Positions 16,757 to 22,551 of a stretch of 64,000 bases of DNA are shown one piece after another. The stretch's first letter is position 1; each line of letters starts with the position of its first letter. The notes beneath the pieces were generated by a model. The model ran no database searches. It was not told the origin of the DNA and worked only from the letters and a program-made list of their open reading frames with translations. Position numbers and translations under genes: made by a program. This stretch comes from DATLZU01 sp035573855 (GTDB lineage Bacteria; Nitrospirota; Nitrospiria; Nitrospirales; Nitrospiraceae), in the NCBI GenBank assembly GCA_035573855.1, contig DATLZU010000021.1:186001-250000 (forward strand). The letters are read 5' to 3'.

Positions 16757-18619
16757 GTGCGACTTGTTCAATTAAAGGTGTCGAACTTCCGATGTTTCAA
16801 AGACGAAACCACCGTGGCTCTTGATGATCTTGTTGTCTTGATTGGCAAGAACGATTCCGGGAAGTCTTCGCTACTTGATGCGATGAATATCTTCTTTAAC
16901 GGTGTTCCTGAGCAGGATGACTTGTGCGTCCATGCGAGTGATCAAAAGCTGACCATCGCATGCGTCTTCGATGACCTTCCAAAGCAGTTAGTGATCGATG
17001 AGCAATACCCCACCGACCTGGCAGTCGAATACCTTCTGAATCAGACCGACAAGCTCGAGATTGCCATGGTCTTTAACTGTACGGGTTCAGGAAAGGTAAA
17101 GCCGGCGAGCGTGTTCGCGCGAGCGAAACATCCGACTGCGGACAAATACGATGACCTCCTGACTCTAACGAACGCGAAGCTGAAGCAAAGGGCAAAGGAA
17201 CTTGGAGTTGATGTCACCACCGTGAACCAAACAGTAAACACTGAATTGAGACGCGCAATCTGGGCTCACGCTCCTGACTTAAAGCTTCAGCTAACTGATA
17301 TCGAGCCCAAGTCAGAGACTGCAGAAAGAATCTGGGATCAGTTGAAGAAGCACCTCCCCGTCTTCGCGCTCTTCAAATCAGACCGATCCAGTACAGACCA
17401 GGACTCTGAGGCGCAAGACCCAATGAAGTCAGCCATCAAGGAAGCCATCAAAGCACAGGAGGACACGCTCAGCACTATCGCCGACAAGGTGAAGCAAGAA
17501 GTCCAGGAAATTGCCAACAGGACGGTCGAAAAGATCCGTGAGATGAATCCAGAGTTGGCAAGCCAGTTGACCCCCAGGGTAACGACCAAGAATTGGGATA
17601 CTCTGTTCTCAGTTAGCCTCACGGGAGATGAAGATATCCCTATAAACAAGCGAGGTAGCGGGACTCGAAGGCTCGTGCTTCTGAATTTTTTTCGTGCGCG
17701 AGCTGAAAAGGAAGCCGAGGGCAAGGGAGCGAATATCATCTATGCCATTGAGGAGCCCGAAACAAGCCAGCATCCTCACAATCAAAAAATGCTTGTGGAG
17801 GCAATACAAGATTTGGCAGCAAGGGATGGCTGCCAGGTTTTCCTGACGACGCATACACCTGTCTTGGCCCGCCGATTCCCACAGACTGCACTTCGGTTCG
17901 TTACCCAGAGGAACGGTCGCCCTCATGTCCTTCACGGAGACAATGAAGAAACCCTTTCCGAGATCATTGAGTCACTCGGAGTCTTGCCCGATCATAAAAT
18001 TAAAGCCTTCCTTGGCGTCGAAGGACGGCACGATATCACTTTTCTCTGCCACATTTCGCGGATGCTTACAGAAGCAGGGGAAGATGTGCCGGACCTCGGC
18101 AAAGCGGAGGATGAGGGGATTCTGGTATTTGTTCCTCTGGGTGGAAATAATTTGGATCTCTGGGTTTCGAGACTCAAAGGTTTTAACCGCCCAGAGTTCT
18201 ACCTGATGGACCGTGACACCCAGCCGCCGGAGGAGCCAAAATATCATGCAATTGCTGAAGAGCTGAAGAAGAGAACAAACTGCACTGTCTGGACAACAGA
18301 AAAAAGAGAGCTAGAAAACTACATTCATCCAGATGTCATCAAAGAACAGTATCCAGCATACTCAGGCACTGGCGAGGCATTTGAGGACGTGCCACTTTTG
18401 CTTGCCCAGGCAGTTCATGAAGCGAGCAAGAGCGGGCAGCCCTGGGCAGGTGTTCTCGCAGACACAGGAAAGCTCGCGAAAAAAGTTTCAAAGGCTAAAA
18501 CTCGTTTGTGTAAAGAATTCGCATCAAAGATGACACGAGATCACCTCAACAAAATTGACACGAACAACGAGGTGCGTACCTGGCTTGCTGAAATTGGCAA
18601 AGCTCTCAACGCCGAATAA
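16757..18619 (+). CDS. OLD-family ATPase with TOPRIM nuclease domain
   Basis: A protein of about 620 residues. The N-terminal ABC/SMC-like ATPase has FRCFKDETTV and Walker A GKNDSGKSS, and a Walker B-type IYAIEEPETSQHPHN in its second half. The C-terminal TOPRIM domain shows the acidic motifs LGVEGRHDITFL and YLMDRDTQPP, then RELENYIHP. OLD proteins are DNA nucleases, several of which act in anti-phage defence (for example GajA in Gabija). GTG 16757 after GGGGAGGG is preferred over TTG 16739 because it begins exactly at the RLVQLKVSNFR strand. The gene is visibly more A/T-rich than its surroundings, a sign of transfer. Confidence 0.88.
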   Translation: MRLVQLKVSNFRCFKDETTVALDDLVVLIGKNDSGKSSLLDAMNIFFNGVPEQDDLCVHASDQKLTIACVFDDLPKQLVIDEQYPTDLAVEYLLNQTDKLEIAMVFNCTGSGKVKPASVFARAKHPTADKYDDLLTLTNAKLKQRAKELGVDVTTVNQTVNTELRRAIWAHAPDLKLQLTDIEPKSETAERIWDQLKKHLPVFALFKSDRSSTDQDSEAQDPMKSAIKEAIKAQEDTLSTIADKVKQEVQEIANRTVEKIREMNPELASQLTPRVTTKNWDTLFSVSLTGDEDIPINKRGSGTRRLVLLNFFRARAEKEAEGKGANIIYAIEEPETSQHPHNQKMLVEAIQDLAARDGCQVFLTTHTPVLARRFPQTALRFVTQRNGRPHVLHGDNEETLSEIIESLGVLPDHKIKAFLGVEGRHDITFLCHISRMLTEAGEDVPDLGKAEDEGILVFVPLGGNNLDLWVSRLKGFNRPEFYLMDRDTQPPEEPKYHAIAEELKKRTNCTVWTTEKRELENYIHPDVIKEQYPAYSGTGEAFEDVPLLLAQAVHEASKSGQPWAGVLADTGKLAKKVSKAKTRLCKEFASKMTRDHLNKIDTNNEVRTWLAEIGKALNAE

Positions 18620-18636
18620 CAAGATCAGACAAGACA

Positions 18637-18750
18637 ATGGCCCCAAACCCCAGCTCGAACTCACCTGGATTGGCAAGGAGAACCGGCCCAAGCTGGACCT
18701 GCCTGCGCCGCGGCTTCGGCAGGCAGGCCCGGCGAAGTCGTACCAGGCTG
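18637..18750 (+). pseudogene. Remnant of a mod (methyltransferase) 5' end
   Basis: After an ATG at 18637 and a one-base slip, the DNA encodes KPQLELTWIGKENRPKLD, then a short palindromic insert, then KSYQAA. The same start (KPKLELTWIGKENRPKLE and KSYHA) is repeated at 19841-19931 in front of the larger methyltransferase gene. It lies 17 nt after the OLD gene, where an operonic mod would be expected. It is therefore the displaced original 5' end or a duplicate made when the toxin-antitoxin genes were inserted. Confidence 0.75.
18698..18727. repeat. REP-like palindrome inside the mod remnant
   Basis: CCTGCCTGC (18698-18706) and GCAGGCAGG (18719-18727) are perfect 9-bp inverted arms around a 12-nt GC-rich centre. 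It replaces a few codons between the KLD and KSY segments and is absent from the second copy of the gene start at 19832. Confidence 0.7.
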
Positions 18751-18818
18751 CGTTGTGGGGCCCATCACGACGTGCATGACAACGTGGCGGAGTGAGCTGA
18801 GAACCGAAGGGAGGGAAC

Positions 18819-19097
18819 ATGAGTAAAGCATTGCTGAAAATCGAACGTGAAGCGGCTCGCTTGCCGGTAAAAGATCGAGAAGTTCTGGCCGAACGCTTGA
18901 TGCGGGGTGTGAGACACGAGCCGTTGACCCAGGTAGAGGAGGCTTGGGTGGAGGAGGCCGAGCGTCGGGTTTCCGCTTGGCGACAGTGGGACGAGAACGG
19001 GATCCCGGTTGCGCGGGCGGTCAAACAGATTCGCAAGGATCTGGACTGCGGTATAATCCTCCCGAATTTTGGAAACGGACGGGACAGCCGGAGGTGA
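18819..19097 (+). CDS. Addiction-module component (PF09720-type antitoxin)
   Basis: A 92-residue protein preceded by GGGAGGG. The core LPVKDREVLAERLMRGV followed by VEEAWVEEAERRVSAW matches the small 'putative addiction module component' family, whose members are usually unstable antitoxins paired with a RelE/ParE toxin. No such toxin follows here; the next gene is a UPF0175 protein 3 nt downstream. The C-terminal 20 residues are not typical and may be read-through. It is likely an orphan antitoxin within the inserted toxin-antitoxin block. Confidence 0.7.
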   Translation: MSKALLKIEREAARLPVKDREVLAERLMRGVRHEPLTQVEEAWVEEAERRVSAWRQWDENGIPVARAVKQIRKDLDCGIILPNFGNGRDSRR

Positions 19098-19100
19098 CGG

Positions 19101-19352
19101 ATGAGCAGAATCACCATGGATATACCCGAGGACATTCTGTTGGCGTTGAAGCTCCAGCCGGAGGCGATGAGCGAAGAGTTGCGGGCGGCGGCGGCGGTCA
19201 AGTTATTCGAACTTGGTCGGCTGTCTTCCGGCGCGGCCGCGCGGTTGGCCGGCATTCCCAGAACGCTTTTCCTGACCAAGCTGGCTCAGTACGGCGTGGA
19301 TACGTTCCGATTGACTGAAGAGCAACTGCGGGAGGAGCCCGGCATTGCCTGA
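19101..19352 (+). CDS. UPF0175-family antitoxin
   Basis: An 83-residue protein with the family features MDIPEDILLALKL, a helix-turn-helix-like AAAVKLFELGRLSSGAAARLAGI, and a short conserved C terminus. UPF0175 proteins are found as the antitoxin partner of DUF3368 PIN-like nucleases, and exactly such a gene follows with an 8-bp overlap. An extended TATAAT at 19052-19057, inside the preceding gene, could give this pair its own promoter. Function is inferred from this standard pairing. Confidence 0.82.
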   Translation: MSRITMDIPEDILLALKLQPEAMSEELRAAAAVKLFELGRLSSGAAARLAGIPRTLFLTKLAQYGVDTFRLTEEQLREEPGIA

Positions 19353-19827
19353 GGTCATCTGCGACACCTCACCTCTGCAATATCTGGATCAGATCGGTCT
19401 GTTGCATATCTTGCCGGCCTTGGCCGGACACATCATCGTCCCTCAAGCCGTTGTCGAGGAACTGGCCCAGGGGCGAGCGGCGGGGTTGAGCCTGCCGGAT
19501 CCCACGGTGATCGAGTGGATGAGCATCCGACGACCGGCCGCCGCGTCCGCCCTTGCGCTGATTACGGATCTGGGCCCTGGGGAAACGCAGACGCTGCTCT
19601 TGGCGTTGGAATCAGAGGATGCGCGGGTCATTCTCGATGATGCCCTTGCCCGTCGCATTGCCAAAGCACAGGGCATTCGAGTCATAGGAACATTGGGCGT
19701 GCTGCTGGAAGCAAAACGGGCCGGTCACGTGCCATTCATTCGGCCCTACCTTGATCGACTGGACATGTTGCGGTTTCGCCTAGCGCCCCACACCCGAGAA
19801 GCGGTTCTTAAAATGGCAGGAGAGTAA
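19345..19827 (+). CDS. DUF3368 PIN-like nuclease toxin
   Basis: A 160-residue PIN-fold protein starting at TTG inside the end of the antitoxin gene. It begins VICDTSPLQYLDQIG with the first metal-binding aspartate. GPGETQTLLLAL carries the conserved glutamate, and VILDDALARRIAKAQGI the second aspartate pair, matching the four acidic residues of PIN ribonucleases. With the UPF0175 gene it forms a type II toxin-antitoxin module that looks intact. It ends only 4 nt before the restart of the methyltransferase gene, marking the right edge of the insertion. Confidence 0.83.
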   Translation: MPEVICDTSPLQYLDQIGLLHILPALAGHIIVPQAVVEELAQGRAAGLSLPDPTVIEWMSIRRPAAASALALITDLGPGETQTLLLALESEDARVILDDALARRIAKAQGIRVIGTLGVLLEAKRAGHVPFIRPYLDRLDMLRFRLAPHTREAVLKMAGE

Positions 19828-20010
19828 CGCAGTGGCACAGAAACCAAAGCTTGAACTCACCTGGATCGGCAAGGAGAACCGGCCGAAGCTGGAGCCGCGC
19901 ATCCGCTGGAGGACCCGGAAAAGTCGTACCACGCCCCGCACCGGGTCACCGATCACGATCTCTTCGACAACCGGCTGATCTTCGGCGACAACCTGCTGGC
20001 CCTCAAGGCG

Positions 20011-20364
20011 TTGGAACAGGAGTTCACCGGCAAGATCAAGTGCATCTTCATTGACCCACCTTACAACACGGGGGCAGCATTTGAGCACTACGATGACGGC
20101 CTAGAGCACTCGATCTGGCTGTCGCTCATGCGAGAGCGCCTGGAAATTCTAAACCGCTTGCTCTCAAATCAAGGCTCTTTGCGGATCACAATCGACGACA
20201 ACGAGGCACATTACCTTAAGATTCTGTGCGATGAGATCGTTGGCAGAGCGCAATTTGTTGCGAACATAGTCTGGCAGAAGCGAACCTCTAGAGAGAACAG
20301 AGCAGCTATCGGCTCCGCACATGATCACATCCTCTTGTACGCAAAGAGCGGCGCCCTTGAGTAG
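20011..20364 (+). CDS. Mod fragment with the DPPY catalytic motif
   Basis: The frame is open from about 19906 but has no usual start codon before TTG 20011. It contains the catalytic IDPPYNTG and the LRITIDDNEAHYLK segment, and ends at the TAG at 20362. Confidence 0.55.
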   Translation: MEQEFTGKIKCIFIDPPYNTGAAFEHYDDGLEHSIWLSLMRERLEILNRLLSNQGSLRITIDDNEAHYLKILCDEIVGRAQFVANIVWQKRTSRENRAAIGSAHDHILLYAKSGALE

Positions 20365-20481
20365 AAGAATAGCAGAAGCCCGCTACCGCAAAGAGAAAGC
20401 GGGTACTCGAACCCTGACAATGATCCGCGAGGCCCGTGGCGTTCCATTCCGTTTAGCGCGCAAGGCTTTCGTAAGAATCAG

Positions 20482-21501
20482 ATGTATAAAATCAAGACTC
20501 CCTCTGGAGTGGAAGTCGATCCACCAAAAGGGCGATGTTGGGCAGCCACAGAACCGGAATATCTAAAGCTCCTTGCTGAGAATCGAATTTACTTTCCCAA
20601 CGAAGGATCTGGACGGCCTCGCGTCAAGCAGTTCAAGGGTGAAGAGAAAGGTTTGGTCCCAATGACGTGGTGGGACGCTGAACTCGCTGGAGATAACGAA
20701 GAGGCAAAGAAGGAGATCTTGAATCTGTTTTCTCACTTAGAGCCATTTCAGACCCCTAAACCCGAGAGGTTGCTCCAGCAAGTTATTCAAATTGCCACCA
20801 ACCCGGGCGACTGGGTCCTCGACTCCTTCGCCGGGTCGGGCACGACCGGTGCGGTGGCCCACAAGATGGGGCGCCGCTGGATCATGGTCGAGCTGGGCGA
20901 GCATTGCCACACGCACATCATCCCAAGGCTCAAGAAAGTCATCGACGGTGAGGACAAGGGCGGGATCACGGAGGCAGTCGGGTGGAAGGGCGGTGGCGGC
21001 TTCCGCTATTACCGGTTGGCCCCGTCGCTTTTGGAAAAAGACAAGTGGGGCCACTGGGTCATCAACAAAGCCTACAATCCGGCGATGCTGGCCGAAGCCG
21101 TCTGCAAGCTGGAAGGCTTCACCTACGCACCGAGCGATACAATCTATTGGCAACATGGTCGCTCTACCGAGCGGGACTTCATCTATGTCACCACGCAGAA
21201 CTTGAGCCATGATCAATTGCAGGCCTTGAGTGACGAGGTCGGCGAGGGGCGGACGCTCTTGGTGATGTGTTCCGCCTTTCGCGGCAAGCCGGATCGCTAT
21301 CCCAACTTGACCATCAAGAAGATTCCCAAGGCCGTGCTCACCCGCTGTGAGTGGGGCCATGACGATTACAGCCTGCGTGTGGAGCATTTGCCCAAAGCGC
21401 CGATTCCACCAGGGCAGCAGGGGCTAGAGTTTGGTGATACAAGTCATTCCCGCCCCCGATCCGTGTCGAGGGCAGGCTCTAGTGGGAATCTAGTGAGATG
21501 A
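20482..21501 (+). CDS. Mod fragment with the AdoMet-binding motif
   Basis: A 339-residue open stretch beginning MYKIKTPSGVEVDPPKGRCW, which is mid-protein in this family. It contains the FAGSGTT AdoMet motif and the C-terminal domain. It lacks the DPPY catalytic half, so it cannot methylate alone. It is in the same frame as the fragment ending at 20364. Confidence 0.6.
   Translation: MYKIKTPSGVEVDPPKGRCWAATEPEYLKLLAENRIYFPNEGSGRPRVKQFKGEEKGLVPMTWWDAELAGDNEEAKKEILNLFSHLEPFQTPKPERLLQQVIQIATNPGDWVLDSFAGSGTTGAVAHKMGRRWIMVELGEHCHTHIIPRLKKVIDGEDKGGITEAVGWKGGGGFRYYRLAPSLLEKDKWGHWVINKAYNPAMLAEAVCKLEGFTYAPSDTIYWQHGRSTERDFIYVTTQNLSHDQLQALSDEVGEGRTLLVMCSAFRGKPDRYPNLTIKKIPKAVLTRCEWGHDDYSLRVEHLPKAPIPPGQQGLEFGDTSHSRPRSVSRAGSSGNLVR
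21446..21489. repeat. REP-like palindrome, left of GIY-YIG gene
   Basis: ATTCCCGC (21446-21453) and GTGGGAAT (21482-21489) form imperfect outer arms; CCCCCGA and TCGAGGG form a second inner stem. It encodes the abnormal C terminus of Mod and ends just before the GIY-YIG start. Confidence 0.65.
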
Positions 21502-21794
21502 GGTCAGATCGACAGCCGGCAGTGTACGTTCTTGCGAGCAAACGAAACGGTACGCTGTATATCGGAGTGACAAGCGACCTACGCAAACGTGTATGGGAAC
21601 ACAGAAATGATGTGGTGGATGGATTTACGAAGCGATATGGTATCCATCGGCTCGTCTATTATGAGTTGCATGCGGATATGGAATCAGCCATTAGGCGGGA
21701 GAAACAGATGAAAAAGTGGAATCGGGCTTGGAAGCTGGAATTGATCGAGAAGCAGAATCCAGACTGGCAGGACCTGTGGGAAAAGATTCTTTGA
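21498..21794 (+). CDS. GIY-YIG nuclease-domain protein
   Basis: A 98-residue single-domain protein of the small UvrC/URI type. VYVLASKRNGTLYIGVT holds the GIY-YIG tyrosines (here VYVL/LYIG), RVWEHRN the catalytic arginine and histidine, and LVYYELHADMESAIRREKQMKKW the conserved glutamate. The ATG overlaps the end of the Mod frame by 4 bp. It is bracketed by two palindromes carrying ATTCCCGC/GCGGGAAT in opposite orientation. Such small GIY-YIG genes often sit beside this kind of repeat. A role in spreading the repeat is speculation; a stand-alone nuclease is the safe call. Confidence 0.85.
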   Translation: MRSDRQPAVYVLASKRNGTLYIGVTSDLRKRVWEHRNDVVDGFTKRYGIHRLVYYELHADMESAIRREKQMKKWNRAWKLELIEKQNPDWQDLWEKIL

Positions 21795-21806
21795 CGTTGT
21801 CCCTGG

Positions 21807-21826
21807 ATTCCCGCTTGTGCGGGAAT
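21807..21826. repeat. REP-like hairpin, right of GIY-YIG gene
   Basis: ATTCCCGC, loop TTGT, GCGGGAAT: a perfect 8-bp stem. With its flanks (TGG before, GAC after) it is the reverse orientation of the left copy at 21446. Confidence 0.8.
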
Positions 21827-21865
21827 GACGACTGTCTCCAGCATAAGATGGAGTATGAGGGCGTC

Positions 21866-22060
21866 ATGAAAGTGAAATACGACCAGGAAGTGGATGTGCT
21901 GACGATCGAGTTTAGTGATGCCCCGGTCGAGGAGAGCGACCAGGACAAGCCTGGTGTCATTCTGGACTATGATAAGGATGGGAACATCGTAGGCATGGAA
22001 ATCCTCAACGCCTCGAAGCGAGTGCAGAATCCCAAATCCGTCGAATACGCGGTCGCGTAA
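21866..22060 (+). CDS. DUF2283-domain protein
   Basis: A 64-residue protein starting MKVKYDQEVDVLTIEFSD, with PGVILDYDKDGNIVGMEILNAS: the compact beta-strand domain DUF2283. Genes of this family often accompany DUF4258 or other small toxin-like genes, but no such partner is next to it here. ATG 21866 matches the family start; the open frame upstream includes repeat sequence. Function is unknown, possibly an orphan antitoxin. Confidence 0.8.
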   Translation: MKVKYDQEVDVLTIEFSDAPVEESDQDKPGVILDYDKDGNIVGMEILNASKRVQNPKSVEYAVA

Positions 22061-22115
22061 CATTCGGGCCTGGGGCGAAGCTCTCTCCTGAGACAAGCTC
22101 CGTGGAGGACTACGC

Positions 22116-22409
22116 ATGAACAAAGAGCGAATCTTGTCTCTGTTGGCCGGCCGGCGAGAAGACATGCGCATGAAGTTTGGCGTGAGAAAACTGGGCATTT
22201 TCGGGTCGGCCGCCCGGGATGATATGCGAAGCGGCAGCGACGTGGACATTTTGGTTGAGTTTCAGGACGCCGCCACGTTCGGCCAGTACATGGACCTGAA
22301 GGCCTATCTCGAGGCCCTGCTCGGGACGGCCGTCGATCTTGTCACAGAGGACGCACTGAAACCGCGCATGCGCCCGCTCATTGAGAAGGACCTCGTTCGT
22401 GTCGCGTAA
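22116..22409 (+). CDS. MNT-type nucleotidyltransferase (MntA-like antitoxin)
   Basis: A 97-residue minimal nucleotidyltransferase: LGIFGSAARDDMRSGSDVDILVEF contains the GSxxRxD and SDVD active-site motif. In MNT-HEPN modules this protein neutralises the HEPN ribonuclease by adding AMP units to it. The RBS GGAGG lies about 9 nt before the ATG. The HEPN gene overlaps its 3' end by 11 nt as is usual, but that gene is truncated, so this antitoxin appears to have lost its toxin. Confidence 0.85.
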   Translation: MNKERILSLLAGRREDMRMKFGVRKLGIFGSAARDDMRSGSDVDILVEFQDAATFGQYMDLKAYLEALLGTAVDLVTEDALKPRMRPLIEKDLVRVA

Positions 22410-22551
22410 CTGGCTGTTCTATCTCGAGGACATTGTCGAGAGCGCACGGAAGGTCCGACGCTACACAGACGGCTTGACCTTCGCGCAGTTTCGCTCGCAG
22501 GACATGATTGTTGACGCGGTCGTCCGCCGCTTTGGAGCCGCATCAGCATGA
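22399..22551 (+). pseudogene. Truncated HEPN (DUF86) toxin gene
   Basis: From GTG 22399 the DNA encodes SRNWLFYLEDIVESARKVRRY followed by FRSQDMIVDAVVRR, the first 45 or so residues of a DUF86/HepT-like HEPN protein. It then breaks into unrelated FGAASA and stops in a 4-bp overlap with res. The family is normally about 110-140 residues, and the RxxxxxH ribonuclease motif in its second half is missing, so it should be inactive. The break point coincides with the native 5' flank of res. Confidence 0.75.

Larger units (their letters stand above)
19832..21501 (+). pseudogene. Type III-like DNA methyltransferase (Mod), frameshifted and with internal amber
   Basis: A beta-class N6-adenine/N4-cytosine methyltransferase: DPPY (IDPPYNTG) precedes the AdoMet motif DSFAGSGTTGAV. 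GTG 19832 encodes AQKPKLELTWIGKENRPKLEPRI, then one base is lost near 19904 and the protein continues in another frame (EDPEKSYHAPHRV). An in-frame TAG at 20362-20364 follows LLYAKSGALE; the same frame then continues KNSRSPLPQ up to NPDNDPRGPW and beyond. The last 20 or so residues (TSHSRPRS onward) are encoded by a palindromic repeat, so the native C terminus is lost. It would form a complex with Res downstream. Two lesions suggest loss of function unless sequencing is at fault. Confidence 0.85.
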
